A stretch of DNA of 64,000 nucleotides from UBA1573 sp034005165 (GTDB taxonomy: Bacteria; Pseudomonadota; Alphaproteobacteria; Micavibrionales; Micavibrionaceae). Below, in pieces: positions 34,753-42,035 of this stretch (position 1 is the stretch's first letter; each line of letters begins with the position of its first letter). The notes under the pieces were generated by a model. It saw only the letters and a program-made list of their open reading frames with translations. It was not told the DNA's origin and did not search any database. The stretch covers positions 186,001 through 250,000 of the forward strand of contig JAVEVE010000002.1 of assembly GCA_034005165.1 (NCBI GenBank). Reading direction: 5' to 3'. The position numbers and the translations under genes are program-made.

Positions 34753-34962
34753 ATGTTTGAAGATGCCCCAAAAGAAAGAATATTAAGACTTCCTGACGTC
34801 AAAAAACGGACAGGTCTTAGCCGAAGTACCATTTACCTCAATATCAGCAAAGGCACCTTTCCAAGACATATCAGTCTTGGCGTGCGTTGCGTTGGCTGGT
34901 TAGAGAGCGAAATAGACGCATGGGTACAAGCACGCATTAATCAAAGATCAATATCAACCTAA
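34753..34962 (+). CDS. AlpA-family transcriptional regulator
   Basis: 69 residues forming one MerR-like winged helix-turn-helix of AlpA type: RILRLPDVKKRTGLSRSTIY (HTH, about 8-28), then KGTFPRHISLGVRCVGWLESEIDAW, with the F-P-x-x-x-x-L-G-x-R-x-x-G-W pattern typical of AlpA. AlpA proteins regulate integrase or excision genes of P4-like elements. I chose the second of two nearby ATGs, because AAGGA lies 6 nt before it but directly abuts the first. An excisionase-like role is possible. Confidence 0.88.
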   Translation: MFEDAPKERILRLPDVKKRTGLSRSTIYLNISKGTFPRHISLGVRCVGWLESEIDAWVQARINQRSIST

Positions 34963-35025
34963 TCTTATGCGGGTTTATATGTCCCGCCTTCCCAATTTTT
35001 TGCATTAGCAATGGAGAAAACAAAA

Positions 35026-35259
35026 ATGAAAGACCATTCAGGTAGTCCAGATACCCCAAAAGAAAAACTTAACAAATCTCCTCTAAAATCCATCCGAGAA
35101 AAGTGTTTAGATTGTTGTTGTCATCAATACTCGGAGGTTCGGGAGTGTCATATTACAGATTGCCCGCTATGGCCATATCGCATGGGTAAAAATCCATTTC
35201 ATCGGCGCAATATGACTGAGGAGCAAAAACAGGCCGCATCTAGACGTTTGATCAAATAG
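35026..35259 (+). CDS. Cys-rich small phage/island protein
   Basis: 77 residues. A dense cysteine cluster lies at about 26-45: KCLDCCCHQYSEVRECHITDC, immediately followed by PLWPYRMGKNP. The C-x2-C ... VRxC-x4-C-x-L-x-PYRxG pattern recurs in small proteins of prophages and islands (recall, not searched) and suggests a zinc-binding fold. I chose the ATG at 35026, with GGAG 9 nt upstream, over one at 35011. Function unknown. Confidence 0.7.
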   Translation: MKDHSGSPDTPKEKLNKSPLKSIREKCLDCCCHQYSEVRECHITDCPLWPYRMGKNPFHRRNMTEEQKQAASRRLIK

Positions 35260-35269
35260 GAGAATAAAG

Positions 35270-35563
35270 TTAATGTTTCGAGGCCTCTGCGGTATGTGTT
35301 TTTTTAGCCATATGCTTGGCTATTCTGCATATACCAAACGCAACAAAAAGAATTGCCCCGTTTATTTCATCCTCTTCATCGACTGGTGGTTGGATTATAT
35401 TTACAAAACCTAGAAACAACAAAAACCATAAAAATATATTTTCTATTACTTCTTTAATCCCGCCATTTCGAAAGCTATAAGCAATTGTAACAGCCAATGA
35501 AATCATAAAAATGATATAAACGCTTATCGTAATTTCATGCTGTTGCCATTCTAACTCGTTCAT
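35270..35563 (-). CDS. Small membrane protein of the island
   Basis: 97 residues with two clear hydrophobic segments (about 15-33, VYIIFMISLAVTIAYSF, and 42-58, IFLWFLLFLGFVNII) and a third weaker one (about 70-85, AILFVAFGICRIAKHM), separated by an acidic loop. Not recognised. It runs opposite to the integrase set and in tandem with the lipoprotein gene upstream of it (15 nt apart), so those two probably form a leftward unit. Confidence 0.55.
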   Translation of the reverse strand: MNELEWQQHEITISVYIIFMISLAVTIAYSFRNGGIKEVIENIFLWFLLFLGFVNIIQPPVDEEDEINGAILFVAFGICRIAKHMAKKTHTAEASKH

Positions 35564-35577
35564 ATTAATTCCATCCG

Positions 35578-36033
35578 CTATTGGTTCGTTGATGATTTTT
35601 GGGATGCGGCTTTTTCTGCTGCCTTGCGTGCGACTTCCTCTTGTCTTACTGCTTCAATTTCTTTTGCAACGGTACAATTTTTCTGGATAGCGACCTGTTC
35701 CAAAGCGTCAAATTCACCTTTTAAGCGAGCAAGCTCAACGTGCTGGTCATCACTATCGATAAAGAACAGGGCAGGCCACAAAAGAACAAGTCCAACTCCC
35801 ATAGCTACTGCGTCATCACCCGCGATGTCATCCTGAATCCCCGCTACTTCATTCATTTTACGTCCTACACGGCCAATTTCCCCCTTGATCTGCTTACATG
35901 AATAGTCGCTGTATTGTAGTGGCGATACATATGAGGCTTTGATATTTTCAGATTTGCTGGCGCAAGCACTCAAGAATAGACATGAAGTAATTAGTAAAGA
36001 TAAATATTTTGTAGAGCTGGTTGTCGATTTCAT
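35578..36033 (-). CDS. Lipoprotein of the island
   Basis: 151 residues with a lipoprotein signal (lipobox LSACAS at about 22-27). The mature part has CKQIKGEIGRVGRKMNEV, a Gly-rich hydrophobic segment AVAMGVGLVLLWPALFFI, and a helix ELARLKGEFDALEQVAIQKNC. This arrangement resembles small proteobacterial lipoproteins of unknown function that I recall as common. It starts about 60 nt from the edge of the structured non-coding region, which on the leftward strand would form its 5' leader. Confidence 0.65.
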   Translation of the reverse strand: MKSTTSSTKYLSLLITSCLFLSACASKSENIKASYVSPLQYSDYSCKQIKGEIGRVGRKMNEVAGIQDDIAGDDAVAMGVGLVLLWPALFFIDSDDQHVELARLKGEFDALEQVAIQKNCTVAKEIEAVRQEEVARKAAEKAASQKSSTNQ

Positions 36034-36065
36034 AATGGTTCAATTCCCCTGCGTTAGAAGTAAAA

Positions 36066-36294
36066 CGACTACCAAGGGATTTTCCTTGGCAGTCGGGGAG
36101 TTTGTAACCGTCTTAAGAACGGCGCAGCGTGTTTACGCAAGCGCTATTATATTCCGCCGCCTCCCCGACCAAAGGTCGAGAAGGCATCGCGTTTAACGGC
36201 CCGATGCTTTTGGCCGCTTAAGAGGGGTTACAACGCCCCAGAATTTCCTAGTGGAAACTCATACCCAGACACTAACGAAGTGGCGGGAACCCGT
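36066..36294. ncRNA. Candidate structured RNA in the island, outline similar to phage c4 antisense RNA
   Basis: A chain of strong complementary segments: CCAAGG / CCTTGG (36072-36089), a perfect 9-bp long-range stem GTCGGGGAG (36092-36100) with CTCCCCGAC (36161-36169), a GCGT-GTTT-ACGC hairpin inside it, GCATCG / CGATGC (36184-36207), GGGG / CCCC (36224-36239), TTTCC / GGAAA (36244-36257) and CGGG / CCCG (36284-36293). No plausible gene covers it. The loop sequence TTTGTAACCGTCTTAAGAACGG-like region and closing stem recall the c4 RNA family of prophages; that match is from memory. Strand is not settled. Confidence 0.5.
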
Positions 36295-36373
36295 CAATCT
36301 TTACAACTGCATCCAAAAATGATTAATAGAAGTGTGTGCTTCCCCTTTTGGGGGACGGGAGGGGGGATAATAT

Positions 36374-36403
36374 GCACAGTCCTTTTCTTGATGTGTACTG
36401 TGC
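36374..36403. repeat. Inverted repeat GCACAGT / ACTGTGC
   Basis: Perfect 7-bp arms separated by 16 nt, immediately left of the second structured element. No T-run follows. Could be an operator or part of a larger RNA. Confidence 0.5.
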
Positions 36404-36413
36404 TAACTGAGAC

Positions 36414-36527
36414 ACTTCTTGATAAATTGGTGTTTTAGAATTTGAATTAGTATGAAGGCGCAACTGCGTTGCTAGACGTTTCTGTTCGTCTGCATTCTTT
36501 TCTAAAAATTCGACACCAATTCGAAGT
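36414..36527. ncRNA. Candidate 114-nt multi-branched RNA or recombination element
   Basis: Outer helices: ACTTC (36414-36418) with GAAGT (36523-36527), AATTGGTGT (36425-36433) with ACACCAATT (36513-36521), and GAATTT (36438-36443) with AAATTC (36506-36511). Inside are two adjacent hairpins, GCAAC-TGC-GTTGC and TGC-AGACG / CGTCT-GCA. The result is a branched structure with about 20 bp of closing stem. No reading frame of note covers it. It lies 110 nt from attR. Confidence 0.45.
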
Positions 36528-36635
36528 CAGATTTCCATAAATAAGGAATGATGGGTATTATTGGGGGTATGAGAATCTCAGTTTTAAAATTATACAATCA
36601 TATCAATTAGATATAAAACCAGTTTGGAATCCGTA

Positions 36636-36652
36636 GGGACGCCATTTTTACT
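36636..36652 (+). repeat. attR core of the tRNA-Glu island
   Basis: Exact second copy of the 17-bp attL core GGGACGCCATTTTTACT. The upstream CCGTA also matches the tRNA T-arm/acceptor junction, but one G of the acceptor run is missing, consistent with a displaced tRNA tail no longer under selection. Confidence 0.85.
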
Positions 36653-36672
36653 CTCGCCAGAATAAATATAAG

Positions 36673-38619
36673 CTATTCAGAACTCAGAGCCACAACAGGG
36701 TCGAGATGGGCTGCTTTGCGCGCAGGAAGATAGCCGAACACCAATCCTGTCAAGACCGAGCAGGTAAAGGCCAGAAGAGCCGGGCCGACTGTAAACTGGA
36801 TAGGCACATCAAGCAGCGAAATTCCAAAACCGGTCAAAAGCCCAACGGAAATACCGATCATCCCGCCGAGCGTACAGACAACAGCGGATTCAGTGTTGAA
36901 TTGAAGAAGAATGTCCTGCGCCCGTGCGCCCGTGGCCATACGGATACCAATCTCGCGTGTCCTCTCTGCAACATTGACCAGCATAATATTCATGACACCG
37001 ATTCCGCCGACCAGAAGAGAGATCGCGGCAACTGCCCCCAATAGGATAGTCAGGGTATTTTGTGTGTCACTTGCCATCTGAAGGAAAGATGCGGTATTCC
37101 GAACCGAAAAATCCTCGGTTTTATGTCGTTGGATTAAAAGATCAGTAATAGCCTTCTCTGTCTCGTCAACAATTCCAGTATCTGTAATACGTACAGTAAT
37201 TCCCGATAAGTAATTCGATCCGAATAATCTGACCATACCGGTCGTTACAGGAATAAAGACGGCATTGTCCTGATCCTGCCCCCACGGAGCAGCTCCTTTC
37301 TCGTCCATAACGCCTATAATCTCGAACGGAATATTTCCGATCAAGACCATTTTGCCGATCGGGTTCTGTCCTAAGGGAAAGAAAGTATCCTGAACGGTTT
37401 TTCCGATGACGGCAACCGGCGCGTAAGAGTTCTGGTCGGGGAGAGAAAAGAAATTCCCCTCAACGACATTCCAGTCTCTGGCCTGAGGAAAATACAACCC
37501 CTCTGCTTGAATGCTGGTCTGAAGGTCTGTATTCCCGTAACGAACGGTTTTTGTGCCTGTGCGCTCTGGGACGACCACTTCGACATTATCAAGGGTCGCA
37601 ATCGCATTGGCGTCTTCTATGGTCAGTGTCCCGATATCCCCACTAGGGCGCATGCCTGGTGCTCCTGGGCGGATAGAGAGCAGATTTGTTCCCATGGAAC
37701 TGATTTGCTCAAGAACCTGTTGTTTGCTACCGTTTCCGACCGCCATCATGGTAATCACAGCCGCTACGCCGATGACAATACCGAGTAAGGTCAGAGAGGT
37801 CCTGAATTTATTGACTTTCAGAGATCTCAACGCTGTGACAATTGTTTCTTTCCAATCTCCTGATGACATTTTGATGGGTATCGTATCTGTGCTGAGCGGA
37901 GTGACTTCGACAGAAACCGGCGCGGCGCTATCTGATAAGATTTTCCCGTCTTGAATACGAATTTGACGGTCAGCATGGGCCGCAATATGTTCGTCATGGG
38001 TGATAATGATCACAGTGCGCCTGTCCTGATGGAGATGTTTTAAAAGCTCCATAACATCTTTTCCGCTGTGACTATCAAGCGCCCCCGTTGGTTCATCAGC
38101 CAGAATGATCGGCGGATCATTCATCAAGGCTCGGGCGATGGCAACACGTTGTTGCTGTCCACCAGAAAGCTGATTTGGCCTGTGGTTATCACGATCATCA
38201 AGTCCTAGAGAAGAAAGAAGAAGCTGCGCACGTTCACGCCGGCTGCGCGCATCGAGTCCGGCATATGTCGCAGGGACTTCGATATTTTCAATGGCTGTCG
38301 AAGTCGCAAGAAGGTTATAGCGTTGGAAAATAAAGCCGAATGTATCACGTCGTAATGAAGCCAATGTATCCTGATCCAGTTCTTCCACATCATATCCTCG
38401 AACATAATATGTTCCGGAAGAGGGGCGGTCGAGGCACCCGATCAAATTCATCAGTGTTGATTTGCCTGAACCTGATTGTCCCATAATGGCGACAAATTCC
38501 CCTTCATAAATATCAAGGGAAATATCGTTCAGGGCTTTAATCTCGCTATCCCCATTTTTAAAAGAACGGGAAATGCTCTTCAGGGAGATAAGGGGAATAA
38601 GGGGGGGGCGTTCTGTCAT
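36673..38619 (-). CDS. MacB-type ABC transporter, ATPase-permease fusion
   Basis: 648 residues. The N-terminal ATPase (about 8-235) has Walker A GQSGSGKSTLMNLIG, the Q-loop in FIFQRYNLL, signature LSGGQQQRVAIARAL, Walker B PIILADEPTGALD and the H-loop IITHD. The MacB permease follows: one membrane helix (about 275-300, TLLGIVIGVAAVITMM), a large periplasmic domain, and three C-terminal helices in an FtsX-like fold (about 525-640). With the membrane fusion protein upstream it forms a MacAB-TolC-like exporter of peptides, toxins or macrolides. The outer-membrane channel is not encoded here. It is the first host gene beyond attR. Confidence 0.92.
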   Translation of the reverse strand: MTERPPLIPLISLKSISRSFKNGDSEIKALNDISLDIYEGEFVAIMGQSGSGKSTLMNLIGCLDRPSSGTYYVRGYDVEELDQDTLASLRRDTFGFIFQRYNLLATSTAIENIEVPATYAGLDARSRRERAQLLLSSLGLDDRDNHRPNQLSGGQQQRVAIARALMNDPPIILADEPTGALDSHSGKDVMELLKHLHQDRRTVIIITHDEHIAAHADRQIRIQDGKILSDSAAPVSVEVTPLSTDTIPIKMSSGDWKETIVTALRSLKVNKFRTSLTLLGIVIGVAAVITMMAVGNGSKQQVLEQISSMGTNLLSIRPGAPGMRPSGDIGTLTIEDANAIATLDNVEVVVPERTGTKTVRYGNTDLQTSIQAEGLYFPQARDWNVVEGNFFSLPDQNSYAPVAVIGKTVQDTFFPLGQNPIGKMVLIGNIPFEIIGVMDEKGAAPWGQDQDNAVFIPVTTGMVRLFGSNYLSGITVRITDTGIVDETEKAITDLLIQRHKTEDFSVRNTASFLQMASDTQNTLTILLGAVAAISLLVGGIGVMNIMLVNVAERTREIGIRMATGARAQDILLQFNTESAVVCTLGGMIGISVGLLTGFGISLLDVPIQFTVGPALLAFTCSVLTGLVFGYLPARKAAHLDPVVALSSE

Positions 38620-38638
38620 ATTATAATCTGTCCAATCT

Positions 38639-39835
38639 TTACAAGCGCGGCATTCTCATGCGGGTACTTTGTGTGGAGTCCGAAGTTACAGCAGTAGGTA
38701 TCAAAACAGGATCGCCGACATTCAAGCCGGATAAGACTTCTGCGTTCACGCGGTCTGTCAGCCCAACAAGAATAATTTTTTCTTCACCGTATGTTTGGTT
38801 TGCTAAAGACGGTTGTTTAATACGGTATGCTGAGCCGGTTTCAGTATCTTGCTCTGGGACACGTTCTACCAAAGCGGAGACAGGGATTAGAACCGCATCT
38901 TTGGTTTCACCGATAATAAAAAACATTTGCGTTGTCATGCCTGTCATTAAAGACCTGTCTTTATTATCGACATCCACCAGAACATCGTAGAGAACAACAT
39001 TATTCTCGGTTGTAGGGGTCGGTAAAATCTGGCGGATTTTACCATCCCACTTGCGTGCATCAGATCCAAGGGTTGTAAAATATACGCGCATATCATTCTT
39101 CAGTTTTGGAATGTCTGCCTCCGCGACCTGTGCTTTGGCTGTCATCACATCAAGATTGGCAATACGTCCGATTGTAGGCGTCGTTTGATTGGCATTGACG
39201 GTTTCACCTTCCTTGACACTCAGATCTACGACAGTCCCTGAAATAGGGGCATAAATTTTAGTATAGCTGAGATTGGTCGTATCTTTCTCCAAGGTTGATT
39301 CCGATTGCTTGATTTGGGCTTCCAGAGACTTGATTTGTGCATCGGCGACATTCAAATCAGTTTCGGATTGCTCAAACATGTCTCGGCTGACAGCGTTGTT
39401 TGTAACTAGTTTTTTATAGCGCGTATAATTGCGTTGGGCCTGAACCTTGTTTGCCTGCTTTTCTGATAATTGGGCTTGCAGCATGGCAAGTTGCGCTTCA
39501 TCACTGCTGATCTGGCTCTCGTAGATTTTTGGATCAATCTCCGCGATCAGGTCGCCGGCTCGAACCTGATTACCGATATCAACATGCAATTTCAGGATTT
39601 GTCCCGATATCTGCGCGCCGACATCCACATAATCTTTTGGTTCCAAAGTCCCTTGGGATGTAACTTGTGTCAGGATGTTTCCCGTTTGGGCTATCGCTGT
39701 CTGGACAGGAGCTGTGTCTGCATGCGCAGAAAAATCAGAAGAAACTCCCTGATAAGCGTACGCTCCGCCGCCTGCGATAAGGGCGAGGATCAAGAGGGCG
39801 ATTACTTTTTTAGGAGGTGTTTTGTGGCAAGACAT
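38639..39835 (-). CDS. MacA-like periplasmic adaptor (membrane fusion protein)
   Basis: 398 residues. One N-terminal membrane anchor (about 9-27, VIALLILALIAGGGAYAYQ), then the biotinyl-lipoyl-like half-motif DVGAQISGQILKLHVDIGNQVRAGDLIAEID, a long helical hairpin (about 105-185), the second lipoyl half with YAPISGTVVDLSVKEGETV, and a beta-barrel domain. This is the HlyD/MacA arrangement. It links the inner-membrane ATPase to an outer-membrane channel. It precedes the macB-like gene by 19 nt on the same strand. Confidence 0.9.
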   Translation of the reverse strand: MSCHKTPPKKVIALLILALIAGGGAYAYQGVSSDFSAHADTAPVQTAIAQTGNILTQVTSQGTLEPKDYVDVGAQISGQILKLHVDIGNQVRAGDLIAEIDPKIYESQISSDEAQLAMLQAQLSEKQANKVQAQRNYTRYKKLVTNNAVSRDMFEQSETDLNVADAQIKSLEAQIKQSESTLEKDTTNLSYTKIYAPISGTVVDLSVKEGETVNANQTTPTIGRIANLDVMTAKAQVAEADIPKLKNDMRVYFTTLGSDARKWDGKIRQILPTPTTENNVVLYDVLVDVDNKDRSLMTGMTTQMFFIIGETKDAVLIPVSALVERVPEQDTETGSAYRIKQPSLANQTYGEEKIILVGLTDRVNAEVLSGLNVGDPVLIPTAVTSDSTQSTRMRMPRL

Positions 39836-40041
39836 GCTTCAACCTTTTCTTTTATTATCTTGAACATAACGAGGATAGGGGCGGGTTTTCCCCGCTAAAT
39901 TACAAAAAATATGGAATTCACCATAAATTATAGGGGAGGATAGAAAGATGGGAACAGGGAGGGCTTGAAAGATTGACAAAATAGGGAATATTTGTGTAGA
40001 AACAATCCACTCAATTCAGAAAAAATAAGGTAAATCAGACC

Positions 40042-40470
40042 GTGGCGGATATTAGAAAGAATTTCGGTTGGGCCGTATTGCTCTCGGAGCTGAGCCACGT
40101 TTTCTGTTGTGTTTTGCCGACTTTGGTCACCGTTATGGGGGTTTTGGCCAACGCAGGACTTATGGGGGCTGCTCCGGGTGTTCTGATGGATCTCCACGAA
40201 ACAATCCACCACTACGAAATCCCTTTGATTATATTCTCAGGTGTTATGGTGGCTCTGGGGTGGATCATTCATTTGGCAAGTACAGACGTGGATTGCCACG
40301 ATACAGGGTGTGCGCACCCACCATGCTCCCCAAAAAAGCGTAACAATTCCAGAATTCTGGTCATTGCGACCGTCCTTTTTGCCGTTAACTTGCTGATTTA
40401 TGGCGGGGTTCACCAAAATGTCTTCCATTTGGAAGTTTTTGAGGCTGCAGGGACACATACGCACGAATAA
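40042..40470 (+). CDS. Small membrane protein with Cys/His-rich loop
   Basis: 142 residues from a GTG start with AAGG upstream; a TTGACA / TAGAAA pair (39973-40002, 18-nt spacer) could be its promoter. About four hydrophobic segments occur: near 10-35 (VFCCVLPTLVTVMGVLANAG), 58-75 (IPLIIFSGVMVALGWIIHL) and 102-120. The N-terminal CCxLPT motif recalls MerC-like metal transporters, and the central loop DVDCHDTGCAHPPCSP plus the HTHE end could bind metal. I do not recognise a specific family. It is divergent from the MacAB-like pair. Confidence 0.6.
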   Translation: MADIRKNFGWAVLLSELSHVFCCVLPTLVTVMGVLANAGLMGAAPGVLMDLHETIHHYEIPLIIFSGVMVALGWIIHLASTDVDCHDTGCAHPPCSPKKRNNSRILVIATVLFAVNLLIYGGVHQNVFHLEVFEAAGTHTHE

Positions 40471-40562
40471 ATTGCAGGATAGCTTACAAAACATTGACAA
40501 ATTGGTCGCTTCCTGAAAAAAACTACCCGAAAGCAACAAAAAGCAGGAAATAGCGGTTTCGT

Positions 40563-41867
40563 ATGAATTTTACCGATTTAGGTTTGGGCGACAATTTACT
40601 GAAGGCGATTGAAGAAATCGGCTACACCACACCGACCCCAATTCAAGAAAAATCTATTCCCATTATTCTGATGGCACGTGACTTGATCGGTCTGGCCCAA
40701 ACGGGAACAGGAAAGACTGCGAGCTTCACCCTTCCGATGATTGAGATGCTTTCGAGCGGCCGTGCACGTTCGCGGATGCCACGCTCTTTGGTTCTCGCTC
40801 CAACGCGAGAGTTGGCAGCTCAAGTCGGCGAGAATTTTGATCAGTACGGAAAGTATAATAAACTGAGCAAAGCCTTGTTGGTCGGTGGCGAGTCTATGGG
40901 CGATCAAATAAAAATTCTTGAAAAGGGAGTTGATGTTTTGATTGCAACCCCGGGACGTTTGCTGGACTTGTTTGATCGTGGACAAATTCTTCTCAGTGAT
41001 ATAAAAGTGCTTGTAATCGACGAAGCAGACCGCATGCTAGATATGGGATTTATCCCTGACATTGAAAGAATTATTTCCCTGTTACCGATGACACGCCAGA
41101 CGTTGTTGTTCTCGGCGACTATGCCGGACGAGATTAAAAATCTCAGTGAAAAATTCTTGTCCAATCCGAAAACTGTTTCTGTAGCGCCACCTGCGTCTCC
41201 TGCAAAAACTGTGGATCACCGCATGATGGAAGTGTCTCCGAAATCGAAGAAGACAGCTCTAAAAGATTTGATCGACAGGGAAGATGTAAAAAACGCATTT
41301 GTGTTCTGTAACCGCAAAAAAGATGTCGATATGTTGGGTCGTTGGTTGCGTGAAAAAGGGTTTTCCGCGGCATCTTTGCATGGTGATATGATCCAGAGCA
41401 AGCGCACGGAAACTTTACAAGCCTTTAAAGATGGTGAAATTGTTTTGCTGGTTTGTTCTGATGTTGCGGCGCGCGGCCTCGATGTATCCGGTGTATCTCA
41501 TGTATTTAACTTTGATGTGCCATTCAATGCAGATGATTACGTACACCGTATCGGACGGACAGGACGTGCGGGACTAAAAGGTAAGGCATGGTCCTTGATT
41601 ACTGAAGATGACGAAAAGTTTGTGGCTGCGATCAGAAAGCTTGTCGGAGATGTACCAACCGAAAAAGCAAAAGATGAGCCGCGTGAAAATCGTGAAGAGA
41701 AGCGCGAAGAGAGGAAAAATACCTCGCAAGGACAAAAACAGTCCCCGCAAAGAAATGCAGGAAACGGCAAACCGGCAGGACGCACATCTTCAAGACATAA
41801 CCGTGAAGAGGATGTCGGGGAAGACTCCTTTAATGATAATAATCTACCGGCATTTTTGCGCCGATAG
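40563..41867 (+). CDS. DEAD-box RNA helicase, RhlE-like
   Basis: 434 residues. Q motif FTDLGLGDNLLKAIEEIGYTTPTPIQ, motif I AQTGTGKTASF, Ia PTRELAAQ, II VIDEADRMLDMGF, III SATMP, IV/V GDMIQSKR and VCSDVAARGLD, VI YVHRIGRTGRAG. A basic, low-complexity C-terminal tail of about 80 residues (EENREEKREERK-type, then Gly/Arg/Ser) probably binds RNA. RhlE-type helicases act in ribosome assembly and RNA decay and may associate with RNase E, also encoded in the window. Confidence 0.93.
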   Translation: MNFTDLGLGDNLLKAIEEIGYTTPTPIQEKSIPIILMARDLIGLAQTGTGKTASFTLPMIEMLSSGRARSRMPRSLVLAPTRELAAQVGENFDQYGKYNKLSKALLVGGESMGDQIKILEKGVDVLIATPGRLLDLFDRGQILLSDIKVLVIDEADRMLDMGFIPDIERIISLLPMTRQTLLFSATMPDEIKNLSEKFLSNPKTVSVAPPASPAKTVDHRMMEVSPKSKKTALKDLIDREDVKNAFVFCNRKKDVDMLGRWLREKGFSAASLHGDMIQSKRTETLQAFKDGEIVLLVCSDVAARGLDVSGVSHVFNFDVPFNADDYVHRIGRTGRAGLKGKAWSLITEDDEKFVAAIRKLVGDVPTEKAKDEPRENREEKREERKNTSQGQKQSPQRNAGNGKPAGRTSSRHNREEDVGEDSFNDNNLPAFLRR

Positions 41868-41972
41868 ATAAAAGTTTGGCGCTGGCTTTTTCATATTTTT
41901 GCCATCTCGTATATTTCATATTCATTTTCGGGAAATATTGAGTTTTATGGCATATTGAAAGGCTCTCCGACA

Positions 41973-42001
41973 TTGACTTATCCCTCCGTTTTAACGACAA
42001 T
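41973..42001 (+). promoter_or_regulatory. Putative lptD promoter
   Basis: TTGACT (41973-41978), a 17-nt spacer and GACAAT (41996-42001), with a predicted start about 28 nt before the first lptD ATG. Confidence 0.5.
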
Positions 42002-42035
42002 AGAACACTGAATTTTCTTTACCATATTTCTTGAA

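Larger units (their letters stand above)
32503..36652 (+). mobile_element. 4.1-kb integrative element in tRNA-Glu
   Basis: It runs between two 17-bp direct repeats, with a tyrosine integrase adjacent to the tRNA 3' end, an AlpA-like regulator, a phage-type Cys-rich small protein and several genes of unknown function. It has no replication, packaging or conjugation genes, so it is either a minimal satellite-like island or a decayed remnant. The right-hand 600 bp are non-coding and full of inverted repeats. Host genes resume with macB 20 bp beyond the right repeat. Confidence 0.85.

Noticed and set aside
35939..36196. Rightward 85-aa frame overlapping the lipoprotein start and the structured region
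   Set aside because: It is antisense to a convincing lipoprotein gene, has no ribosome-binding site, and its second half simply reads through the inverted repeats. The non-coding structure explains the region better.
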